Origin: Streptomyces sp. YPW6
Lineage (GTDB): Bacteria; Actinomycetota; Actinomycetes; Streptomycetales; Streptomycetaceae
Direction: 5' to 3'
Length of the DNA stretch: 64,000 nucleotides
Assembly: GCF_018866325.1 (NCBI RefSeq)
Contig: NZ_CP076457.1
Span: 7,041,001-7,105,000 of the forward strand
In this document: positions 35,325-43,230 of the stretch, one piece after another
Position numbering within the stretch: the first letter of the stretch is position 1
Layout: every line of letters begins with the position of its first letter
Notes under the pieces: model-generated
Databases searched by the model: none
What the model saw: only the letters and a program-made list of their open reading frames with translations
What the model was told of the DNA's origin: nothing
Made by a program: the position numbers and the translations under genes

Positions 35325-35628
35325 GGCCGAACCCTCACCGGACGACGGATGCCGAGCGAGGAAGCCCCCGGTCCGGACACGACACCCAGCCACGCTCGGC
35401 ACGTGCCCTCCGCAGTTCCGTCGGCGGGATCGAAAGCGTCTGAGAGATGCTCATCGGTGTCGGTTTCCTCGATCCTCTCCGCAGGCCGGCTGACGGCCCG
35501 CCGACCCGGTCGGCGCAGCGCAAGCCTCGGGCATTGCGGGGACGCCGCACCGGGTGCGAGGGGCGAGCACCAGCCGTTCGGGTGCTTCCCGCCTGCGCGG
35601 CCTCCGGTCGTCCCGGACCGTGGAGACC
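35325..35628 (+). other. Intergenic gap without supported gene
   Basis: These 304 bases between the zinc-finger gene and the membrane protein gene hold no supported gene, hairpin or clear promoter. GGAG near 35622 serves the next gene. Confidence 0.4.
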
Positions 35629-36663
35629 ATGAAACAGAGCACCTTGTCCGAGGTGAAGAGCGCCGTCACCCCCCGGGCCACACTCCTCGTGATCGGGGTC
35701 GTCGCCCTCCAACTGCTGTTCGTTGTCTCCTATGTGGGCGCGTTGCACGAGCCCAGGCTCAAGGACGTCGCCTTCGGAGTCGTGGCCCCGCCGGCCGCGG
35801 CCGGGCAGACGGTGCAGCGTCTGGACGAGCTGCCCGGCTCGCCGCTGGACCCGCGCGCCCTGCCCGACGAGGCGGCGGCCCGGAAGCAGATCGAGAACCG
35901 CGACATCGACGGTGCGCTCGTGGTGCGCCCGGACGGCACCACCGACACGCTTCTCGTCGCCTCCGGCAGCGGCAGAACCCTGGCGGTCGCGCTGGATTCG
36001 CTCACCGGCGAGGTGCTGGGGGCCCAGGGGCGTACCGCGCGCGTGGTCGACGTGGCCCCCGCGTCCTCGCAGGACTTCAACGGACTGTCCTCGTTCTACC
36101 TGGTCGTGGGCCTCTGCGTCGGCGGGTATCTGTGCGCCTCGATCCTCGCGATCAGCGCCGGGGCCCGTCCGGCCAACCCGACGCGCGCGGCCACCCGTCT
36201 CGGCACGATGCTGCTCGTCGCCCTGGCCGGCGGCCTCGGCGGCGCGATCATCGTCGGACCGGTCCTGGGCGCTCTGCCGGGCAGTGTCTGGGCGCTGTGG
36301 GGGCTCGGCGCTCTGATCGTCTTCGCCGTCGGCGCCGCGACGCTCGCCCTCCAGGGCCTCTTCGGCGTCATCGGCATCGGGCTGGCGATCCTGCTCGTCG
36401 TGATCCTGGGCAACCCGAGCGCGGGCGGGGCCTTCCCCGCGCCGATGCTGCCACCGTTCTGGGAGGCGATCGGCCCGGCGCTGCCACCGGGAGCGGGCAC
36501 CTGGGCGGCCCGTTCGATCACCTACTTCGACGGCAACAGCATGACCTCGTCCCTGCTGGTGCTCTCCGCCTGGGCAGTCGCGGGAGTCGCTGTCACCATG
36601 CTCGCCGCGGTACTGCGGCAGCGCCGCGCGGCCGAGCCGGACTCGCCCCGTGAGGCGTCATGA
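35629..36663 (+). CDS. Multipass membrane protein, YhgE/Pip or ABC-2 permease-like
   Basis: This is a 344-aa inner membrane protein. One transmembrane helix at about 18-38 (ATLLVIGVVALQLLFVVSY) is followed by an external domain of about 110 residues. Then come five to six closely packed helices between about 160 and 325 (for example FYLVVGLCVGGYLCASILAI and FGVIGIGLAILLVVILG). One N-terminal helix, a large outside domain and a C-terminal bundle form the layout of YhgE/Pip and DUF3533-type ABC-2 permeases. There is no ATPase partner nearby. The start is ATG at 35629 after TGGAG. The substrate is unknown. Confidence 0.78.
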   Translation: MKQSTLSEVKSAVTPRATLLVIGVVALQLLFVVSYVGALHEPRLKDVAFGVVAPPAAAGQTVQRLDELPGSPLDPRALPDEAAARKQIENRDIDGALVVRPDGTTDTLLVASGSGRTLAVALDSLTGEVLGAQGRTARVVDVAPASSQDFNGLSSFYLVVGLCVGGYLCASILAISAGARPANPTRAATRLGTMLLVALAGGLGGAIIVGPVLGALPGSVWALWGLGALIVFAVGAATLALQGLFGVIGIGLAILLVVILGNPSAGGAFPAPMLPPFWEAIGPALPPGAGTWAARSITYFDGNSMTSSLLVLSAWAVAGVAVTMLAAVLRQRRAAEPDSPREAS

Positions 36664-37026
36664 CGAAGGCGCCGTGTCCGCCGACCGGGCCGTCCCCATG
36701 ACCGGCACGGCCGACGGGCACCGCTTCACGGAGTCGACGGCGATGCGGGCACGTCCCGCTCCCGGCGACGTCAGCGGGCGACGGGGGCCGGGTGGTCACT
36801 CACCCGGCCTCCCGCGGCACGAGCCGGACCGGGACCGTGCCGGTTGCGGGGGACGAACAGGGCACGAAGGATGGAAACGCTCATCGCCGTTCGGGGCGTT
36901 CTGCTCCGGCGGCCGGACATCGGCGGCCGACGGGCCGCGTGCACTGGGCGTATCCGTGTGCCGTGACCGGCCCCCACGGGTGTGCCACGGACCGGGCGCC
37001 AGGTGCGCCCGCGAAAGGGAGTCGAC
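36664..37026 (+). other. Intergenic gap without supported gene
   Basis: These 363 bases between the membrane protein and the esterase hold no frame with a good ribosome binding site and no strong palindrome. AAAGGGAG at the end is the esterase ribosome binding site. A promoter for the esterase probably lies here but could not be placed. Confidence 0.4.
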
Positions 37027-38001
37027 ATGACCGAGCTACCCCCTCCGATCACCCCCTACCTGGAACCGGCGGCCAAGGAGCTGTGCGAGGCCACGGATCC
37101 GCATCCGCGCATCTACGAGGTCCCCCCGGAGAAGGGCCGCGACATCCTGCTCGGCCTGCAGAGCGACCCGAGCGTCCCCCGCCCGGACGTCGACGAGGAG
37201 TGGGTCGACGTGGACGCCGGCCAGTGGGGCACGGTCCGCACCCGGATCATCCGGCCCAAGGGAGCCACCGGACCGCTGCCGGTGGTCTTCTACATCCACG
37301 GCGCCGGCTGGGTCTTCGGCGACGACCAGACCCACGACCGCCTCTTCCGCGAACTCACCGTCGGGGCCGGGGCCGCGGGTGTCTTCCCCGTCTACGACCG
37401 GGCGCCCGAGGCCAAGTACCCCACCCAGGTCGAGCAGAACTACGCCGTGGGCCAGTGGGTCCTGGAGCACGGGGCCGAGCACGGGCTGGACACCTCGCGG
37501 ATCGCGGTCACCGGCGAGTCGGTGGGCGGCTGCATGTCGGCGGTGTTCGCGCTGATGAACAAGGAGCGCGGAGGCATCGACCTCAAGGCGCAGGTCCTGC
37601 TGTACCCGGTCGCCGACGCCGACTTCAACACCCCCTCGTACCTCCAGTTCGCCGAGGGCTACTACCTCACCCGCGACGGCATGAAGTGGTTCTGGGACGC
37701 CTACATCGGCAACCCCGCCCACCGCACCGAGGTGTACGCCGCGCCGCTCCACGCCTCCCTGGACCAGCTGCGGGGCCTGCCCACCACGCTCGTCATCACC
37801 GACGAGGCCGACGTCCTGCGCGACGAGGGCGAGAAGTACGCCAACCGGCTCCGCGAGGCAGGCGTGGACGTGACCTCCGTCCGCGTGGCGGGCATGGTCC
37901 ACGACTTCCTCCTGCTGGACAGCCTGCGCGACACCCGCGCCGCGAACGTCGCCCGCACCCTCGCCGTCGACGCCCTGAAGAAGGCCCTGGACGACGGCTG
38001 A
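37027..38001 (+). CDS. HSL-family alpha/beta hydrolase (esterase/lipase)
   Basis: This is a 324-aa serine hydrolase of the hormone-sensitive lipase family. The oxyanion-hole motif is HGAGW (residue 91, usual form HGGGW). The nucleophile lies in GESVGG (Ser165), the acid in DEADVLRDEG (Asp262) and the base is His292 (VHDFLL). The complete triad predicts hydrolysis of short- or medium-chain esters in the cytoplasm; no signal peptide is seen. GES instead of GDS in the nucleophile elbow and the second Ala in HGAGW are small deviations. The start is ATG at 37027 with AAAGGGAG upstream. The true substrate is unknown. Confidence 0.92.
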   Translation: MTELPPPITPYLEPAAKELCEATDPHPRIYEVPPEKGRDILLGLQSDPSVPRPDVDEEWVDVDAGQWGTVRTRIIRPKGATGPLPVVFYIHGAGWVFGDDQTHDRLFRELTVGAGAAGVFPVYDRAPEAKYPTQVEQNYAVGQWVLEHGAEHGLDTSRIAVTGESVGGCMSAVFALMNKERGGIDLKAQVLLYPVADADFNTPSYLQFAEGYYLTRDGMKWFWDAYIGNPAHRTEVYAAPLHASLDQLRGLPTTLVITDEADVLRDEGEKYANRLREAGVDVTSVRVAGMVHDFLLLDSLRDTRAANVARTLAVDALKKALDDG

Positions 38002-38248
38002 GGCGCCCTGACACCGGACCCGGCCGCCCTGTTGGGGCGCCGGGTGCCGGCGTGGGTTGTCAGCGCCGTCGTCCCGCAGGGCGAGGCGGCCGGCGGCGAG
38101 TCGGGAGGAGAGGGGCCGAAGCCAGGCCCCGGCGCGGGAACACCGGGCCGGGGCGGGACGGTTACCCCCACCGGGGGCCGAGCCCCGGAGCCGCGGTGGG
38201 CCCGCCGCGCACTCGGACCCCGACCCGACTGCGTGGAAGGACCTCTTC

Positions 38249-39082
38249 ATGACCGACCGGCCCCTGACCCTCATGGCCGTGCACGCCCACCCCGACGACG
38301 AGGCCACGGGAACCGGAGGAGTGCTCGCGCGGTACGCGGCGGAAGGCATCCGCACGGTTCTCGTGACCTGTACGGACGGCGGTTGCGGTGACGGGCCGGG
38401 AGGCGTCAAGCCCGGCGACCCCGGGCACGATCCGGCGGCCGTCGTCGCGATGCGCAGCCAGGAGCTCAAGGCGAGCTGCGACGTCCTGGGCGTGAGCGAC
38501 CTGGAGACGCTGGACTACGCGGACTCCGGGATGATCGGCTGGCCGAGCAACGACGCTCCCGGATCCTTCTGGCAGACCCCGGTCGAGGAGGCCGCCGCCC
38601 GGCTCGCGGAGCTCATGCGGCACTACCGGCCCGATGTCGTCGTCACCTACGACGAGAACGGCTTCTACGGGCACCCCGACCACATCCAGGCCCACCGCAT
38701 CACGATGGCCGCGCTGGAGATGACCACGCTGACACCGAAGGTCTACTGGACCACGATGCCCCACTCGGCGATGCGCGAGTTCGAGAAGACCCTGCGTGAG
38801 TTCCAGGAGGACCTGCCGGAGCCGGACCCCGCCGAGGCTGCCGCGATGGCCGAGATCGGCCTCCCCGACGACGAGATCACCACGTGGGTGGACACCACCG
38901 CGTTCAGCGGCCAGAAGTTCGACGCGCTGGCCGCGCACGCCAGTCAGGGCGAGAACATCTTCTTCCTGAGGATGGGCAAGGAGAGGTTCGGCCGGCTGAT
39001 GGGCATGGAGACCTTCGTACGGGTCAAGGACACGACCGGGGCGGCCGTGCCCGAGAAGGACCTCTTCGCCGGACTCCGCTGA
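38249..39082 (+). CDS. LmbE-family zinc deacetylase (MshB/Mca-like)
   Basis: This is a 277-aa deacetylase of the LmbE family. The zinc-binding motif AHPDDE is at residues 13-18 and the second His site is in YGHPDHIQAH. The N-terminal strand and TDGGCGDG loop also fit. In actinomycetes this family includes MshB (mycothiol synthesis) and Mca (mycothiol conjugate amidase). I cannot separate these from natural-product deacetylases by eye, and the length is nearer Mca/MshB than the smallest LmbE forms. The start is ATG at 38249 after GGAAGG. Confidence 0.9.
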   Translation: MTDRPLTLMAVHAHPDDEATGTGGVLARYAAEGIRTVLVTCTDGGCGDGPGGVKPGDPGHDPAAVVAMRSQELKASCDVLGVSDLETLDYADSGMIGWPSNDAPGSFWQTPVEEAAARLAELMRHYRPDVVVTYDENGFYGHPDHIQAHRITMAALEMTTLTPKVYWTTMPHSAMREFEKTLREFQEDLPEPDPAEAAAMAEIGLPDDEITTWVDTTAFSGQKFDALAAHASQGENIFFLRMGKERFGRLMGMETFVRVKDTTGAAVPEKDLFAGLR

Positions 39083-39242
39083 CCGGCCGCCCGCACGCCC
39101 CCCTCGTACGACGGGGGCGTGCGGCCGTGTCGTCCCCGCCACCGTCCTGCGCCGCAACCGGCGGTGGGGCCGGTGCGCGTACGCACCGGCCCCACCGCGG
39201 GAGCAGGCCGGCCACGCCTGAGGCAGAGGCGGCCGGGGGCTG

Positions 39243-41498
39243 TCAGGCCACGTCGTAGCGGTCCAGGTCCATGACCTTGGCCCAGGCGGCGACGAAGTCC
39301 GTCACGAACTTCTGCCGCGCGTCGTCGCTCGCGTAGACCTCGGCGAGGGCACGGAGCTCGGAGTTGGAGCCGAAGACCAGGTCGGCACGGGTGCCGGTCC
39401 ACTTGACCCGGCCGGAGGCGTCGCGGGCCTCGAACTCGTCCTGCGTCGACGACGTCGACTTCCAGGTGATGCCCAGGTCGAGCAGGTTCACGAAGAAGTC
39501 GTTGGTCAGCGTGCCCGGGCGGTCGGTGAGCACGCCGTGCTGCGAACCGCCGGTGTTGGCGCCCAGCACGCGCAGACCGCCGACCAGGACGGTCGTCTCC
39601 GGGGCGCTCAGCGTCAGCAGGTTCGCCCGGTCCAGGAGCAGGTACTCGGCGGGCAGCCGGGCCGCCTTGCCGGTGTAGTTGCGGAAGCCGTCGTACGCGG
39701 GCTCCAGGGCCGCGAAGGACTCGACGTCCGTCTGCTCCTGCGTGGCGTCGACGCGCCCAGGGGTGAAGGGGACCTCCACCTCGACACCGGCGTCCTTGGC
39801 CGCCTGCTCGACCGCCGCGTTGCCCGCGAGGACGATCAGGTCGGCCAGCGAGACCTGCTTGCCGCCCTTGGCGTTGAAGGACTCCTGGATGCCTTCCAGC
39901 GCACGCAGGACCTGCGCCAGCTCGTCCGGGTCGTTCGCCTCCCAGCCGCGCTGCGGCTCCAGCCGGACGCGGGCGCCGTTGGCGCCGCCCCGCTTGTCGC
40001 TGCCCCGGAAGGACGCGGCCGAGGCCCAGGCGGCCGAGACCAGCTGCGCGACGGTGAGGTCCGTGCCCAGCACCTGCTCCTTGAGCGCGGCGATCTCCGC
40101 GGCGTCCAGCACCTCACCGGTGCGCGCGGGCAGCGGGTCCTGCCACAGCAGCACCTCGGAGGGCACCTCGGGGCCCAGGTAACGCTGGATCGGTCCCATG
40201 TCGCGGTGCGTCAGCTTGTACCAGGCGCGGGCGAAGGCGTCCGCGAACTCCTCCGGGTTCTCGTGGAAGCGGCGCGAGATCTGCTCGTACGCCGGGTCGA
40301 AGCGCAGCGACAGGTCGGTGGTGAGCATCTGCGGCTTGCGCTTCTTCGACGCGTCGTGCGCGTCCGGGATGGTCGGCTCCGCGTCCTTGGCGACCCACTG
40401 GTGCGCACCGGCCGGGGACTTGGTCAGCTCGTACTCGTAGGCGAAGAGGTTGTGGAAGAACTCGTTGCCCCACCGCGTCGGCGTGCTGGTCCAGGTCACC
40501 TCCAGACCGCTGGTGATGGCGTCCCCGCCCTTGCCCGACTTGTAGGAGCTGCGCCAGCCGAGGCCCTGCTCCTCCAGCGGGGCGCCCTCGGGGTCCGCAC
40601 CGACGCTCTCGGCCGGACCCGCGCCGTGCGTCTTGCCGAAGGTGTGGCCACCGGCGATGAGGGCGACGGTCTCCTCGTCGTTCATCGCCATCCGGCGGAA
40701 GGTCTCGCGGATGTCGCGGGCGGCGGCGACCGGGTCCGGGTTGCCGTTGGGGCCCTCGGGGTTGACGTAGATCAGACCCATCTGGACCGCGCCGAGCGGG
40801 TTCTCCAGCTCACGGTCGCCGGTGTAGCGCTCGTCGTCGAGCCAGGTGGTCTCCGGGCCCCAGTAGACGTCCTCCTCCGACTCCCAGACGTCCTCGCGGC
40901 CGCCGGCGAAGCCGAAGGTCTTCAGGCCCATGGTCTCCAGGGCGACGTTGCCGGTGAGGATCATCAGGTCGGCCCAGGACAGCGCCTGGCCGTACTTCCT
41001 CTTGACCGGCCACAGCAGACGGCGGGCCTTGTCCAGGTTGCCGTTGTCCGGCCAGCTGTTCAGCGGGGCGAAGCGCTGCTGACCGGCGCCCGCGCCCCCG
41101 CGGCCGTCGCTGATGCGGTAGGTGCCGGCGCTGTGCCAGGCCATCCGGATCATCAGCGGTCCGTAGTTGCCGAAGTCGGCCGGCCACCAGTCCTGCGAGG
41201 TGGTCAGCACCTCGGCGATGTCCCGCTTGACCGCGGGCAGGTCCAGCGCCTCGAAGGCGGCCGCGTAGTCGAACTCCTCACCCAGCGGGTTCGCCACGGC
41301 GGGGTTCTTCGCGAGGATCTTCAGGTTGAGGCGGTCCGGCCACCACTGGCGGTTCCCGCCGCCCTGCGTGGGGTGCGGCGCGCGGCCGTGGGCCACGGGG
41401 CAACCGCTCGCCTGCGCCTCGGGCTTCTCGGGGACGGCCGTCTCGGGCGAATCCGGGGTGACGGGGTCGAAGACGTGAGACTCGTGGTTCTCGGTCAT
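39243..41498 (-). CDS. katG: Catalase-peroxidase KatG
   Basis: This is a bifunctional heme catalase-peroxidase, 751 aa, the normal length with both peroxidase-like halves. The distal triad is Arg118/Trp121/His122 (RMAWHSAGTYR). The covalent Trp-Tyr-Met adduct should be Trp121, Tyr244 (GLIYVNPEG) and Met270 (RRMAMND). The proximal heme ligand is His285 (GGHTFGKTHG). It destroys hydrogen peroxide in the cytoplasm. The start is ATG at 41498 with GGAAGGA upstream. The promoter at 41764-41791 leaves a leader of about 255 bases. It is divergent from a Fur-family gene that is its probable regulator. Confidence 0.97.
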   Translation of the reverse strand: MTENHESHVFDPVTPDSPETAVPEKPEAQASGCPVAHGRAPHPTQGGGNRQWWPDRLNLKILAKNPAVANPLGEEFDYAAAFEALDLPAVKRDIAEVLTTSQDWWPADFGNYGPLMIRMAWHSAGTYRISDGRGGAGAGQQRFAPLNSWPDNGNLDKARRLLWPVKRKYGQALSWADLMILTGNVALETMGLKTFGFAGGREDVWESEEDVYWGPETTWLDDERYTGDRELENPLGAVQMGLIYVNPEGPNGNPDPVAAARDIRETFRRMAMNDEETVALIAGGHTFGKTHGAGPAESVGADPEGAPLEEQGLGWRSSYKSGKGGDAITSGLEVTWTSTPTRWGNEFFHNLFAYEYELTKSPAGAHQWVAKDAEPTIPDAHDASKKRKPQMLTTDLSLRFDPAYEQISRRFHENPEEFADAFARAWYKLTHRDMGPIQRYLGPEVPSEVLLWQDPLPARTGEVLDAAEIAALKEQVLGTDLTVAQLVSAAWASAASFRGSDKRGGANGARVRLEPQRGWEANDPDELAQVLRALEGIQESFNAKGGKQVSLADLIVLAGNAAVEQAAKDAGVEVEVPFTPGRVDATQEQTDVESFAALEPAYDGFRNYTGKAARLPAEYLLLDRANLLTLSAPETTVLVGGLRVLGANTGGSQHGVLTDRPGTLTNDFFVNLLDLGITWKSTSSTQDEFEARDASGRVKWTGTRADLVFGSNSELRALAEVYASDDARQKFVTDFVAAWAKVMDLDRYDVA

Positions 41499-41887
41499 GG
41501 GGCAATCCTTCCGGACCCGGCGGGTCGTGGGGCGCTGAACGGGGGAGGAGGATTCGGGCCGTACAGAAGGGGCACGCTGATGCCGGGGCCCGTCGCGGGT
41601 CGCCCGAGCGCCTCGCGGACCACCGCACCCGGTGATCCCGGGCGGTGCGACGACGACGGCGCTGGGCCGACGGGCGGCATGGCGCGGTCGACCGGTGGTG
41701 TCCCGTCGCGTGTCTCTGCTGCCGTACCGGAGTCTTCCTGTCTCTTGGATGTCGCCGGGATCGATCCTACGATGGACTTCGTCCAAGTCAAGAAGCAGGC
41801 TAAAACCATGATGACGGGGGCGTGGCGTCGGCGCATTCCGTGCGCGAGCCGCCCACCCCCTCCGGCGAGCGGAGCAGGTGAAACGAG
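41499..41887. other. katG/Fur divergent intergenic region
   Basis: These 389 bases hold the katG promoter and operator (41764-41791) and, by position, the Fur gene promoter. The long katG leader (about 41757 to 41499) has no supported gene. Confidence 0.6.
41764..41791 (-). promoter_or_regulatory. katG promoter with Fur-type operator in the spacer
   Basis: On the minus strand TTGACT (41791-41786) and TAGGAT (41769-41764) are separated by 16 bases, close to a housekeeping sigma promoter. The spacer contains the palindrome TGGACGAAGTCCA (41773-41785). An overlapping repeat, GACTT-N5-AAGTC, joins the -35 to the spacer. A Fur-like repressor bound here would block RNA polymerase directly. The assignment to the neighbouring Fur protein is inference. 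Confidence 0.7.
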
Positions 41888-42298
41888 ATGAGCGACCTCC
41901 TCGGGCGGCTGCGGGGCCGTGGCTGGCGGATGACCTCCCAGCGGCGTGTCGTCGCGGAGGTCCTCGACGGCGACCACGTGCACCTGACGGCCGACGAGGT
42001 GCACCTGCGGGCCGCCGCGCGCCTGCCCGAGATCTCCCGCGCCACCGTCTACAACACCCTGGGCGAGCTGGTCGCGCTGGGCGAGGTGCTGGAGGTCTCC
42101 ACCGTGGGCCGGGCCAAGCGCTACGACCCCAACGCGCGCAGACCCCACCAGCACCTGGTCTGCTCGGGCTGCGGCACGGTCCGCGACGTCCACCCGGTCG
42201 GCAACGCCATCGGCGATCTGCCGGACGAGGAGCGGTTCGGGTTCGCGGTCGGCTCGGTGGAGATCACCTACCGCGGGTTGTGCCCGGCCTGCGCCTGA
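41888..42298 (+). CDS. Fur-family peroxide- or metal-responsive repressor (FurA/CatR/PerR type)
   Basis: This is a 136-aa Fur-family regulator. The winged helix runs GWRMTSQRRVVAEVL and ISRATVYNTLGELVALG. The dimer domain has the metal-binding HLVCSGCGTVRDV and ends CPACA, giving the two CxxC pairs of the structural zinc site. The divergent placement next to katG, with a palindrome inside the katG promoter, argues for a peroxide-sensing repressor of katG like FurA or CatR in Streptomyces. The usual Streptomyces arrangement is furA upstream of and co-directional with the catalase-peroxidase gene, so the divergent order is a small oddity. ATG is at 41888. Confidence 0.92.
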   Translation: MSDLLGRLRGRGWRMTSQRRVVAEVLDGDHVHLTADEVHLRAAARLPEISRATVYNTLGELVALGEVLEVSTVGRAKRYDPNARRPHQHLVCSGCGTVRDVHPVGNAIGDLPDEERFGFAVGSVEITYRGLCPACA

Positions 42299-42333
42299 CC
42301 GCGAAGCGAAGGGCCTCCGAGGGCGGGAGTCCG

Positions 42334-43230
42334 TCAGCGCTCGCGGACCGACGTCACGTCGTAGACGACCGCCGAGCTGTTCGCCGGGCCGCGGCAGGTC
42401 AGCCGGCGCGCCGGTGTGCGCCGGGCCCGCACCTCCACGTCGAGCAGCCGCGCGTGCGGAGCCCGGCCGCTGACGCTGACGCGCCAGCCGTCGTCGACGG
42501 CGGCCGTCGCGGTGACCGCGTAGTCGTGCCGGCCCGCCGGGCCGAAGCGCCGGAGCACCCCGGCCACCGCTGCCTGCTGCGGCGGGCGGAGGGTGGTGTA
42601 GCCCCGCAGGTGGTCGGCGCGGATACGGTCGGCGAGGTGGTCCTCGATCACGGTGACCGCCGAGCGGGGGTCCAGATCGCCGTAGTAGACGCCGTCGGGT
42701 ACGACGACGACATTGGCCGCGAACCGGTCACCGCCCACGTGCGTGCACTCCCACACCAGGTCGGGCCGCCGGGCGCTGAGGGCCTCGCCCACGGGCCGGC
42801 CGCGCACGGCGCAACAGGCGTCGTGCAGGCCGTGGGCGCAGACGAGGACGACGGGGGCGAGACCGGGCTCGCCCGGGGAGTCCAGCGCGGTCACGATCTG
42901 CACCAGGTCCCGGTCGCGGTGCCAGGTGCCCCACCGCTGGCGCAGCGCGCCGGAGCCTTGGTGGTGCAGCACCGCCCACCGGCCGCCCCGCTCCGGGCGG
43001 CGGCGTCCGTGCCGCCGGACGAGGAGGATCCGGGCCCGGTTCGCCCGGGCCGCCGCGAACACGAGCGTCTTGGTCTCCGGATCGAGGTCGAGGCCGTCGA
43101 AACCGTTGGCGGGCCAGGCGCGCCGGTACTCGATGAGAACCCAGACGGAGCCGAAGGGGGCCGTGCCGGCGAACGCGTCGCCGCGTGCCCTGGCCGCGTC
43201 GGCGCAGAAGAACCGGTCCGGCCCGGTCAT
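42334..43230 (-). CDS. Sucrase/ferredoxin-like family protein
   Basis: This is a 298-aa protein of the sucrase/ferredoxin-like family, with a thioredoxin-like [2Fe-2S] fold. Key segments are VLVCAHGLHDACCAVRGRPV and CTHVGGDRFAANVVVVPDG, which carry the conserved Cys and His residues. The start is ATG at 43230 and overlaps the stop of the upstream cupin gene by 4 bases (ATGA), so the two are translationally coupled. This suggests a redox partner for the cupin/JmjC oxygenase. The pairing is inferred from gene order. Confidence 0.88.
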   Translation of the reverse strand: MTGPDRFFCADAARARGDAFAGTAPFGSVWVLIEYRRAWPANGFDGLDLDPETKTLVFAAARANRARILLVRRHGRRRPERGGRWAVLHHQGSGALRQRWGTWHRDRDLVQIVTALDSPGEPGLAPVVLVCAHGLHDACCAVRGRPVGEALSARRPDLVWECTHVGGDRFAANVVVVPDGVYYGDLDPRSAVTVIEDHLADRIRADHLRGYTTLRPPQQAAVAGVLRRFGPAGRHDYAVTATAAVDDGWRVSVSGRAPHARLLDVEVRARRTPARRLTCRGPANSSAVVYDVTSVRER

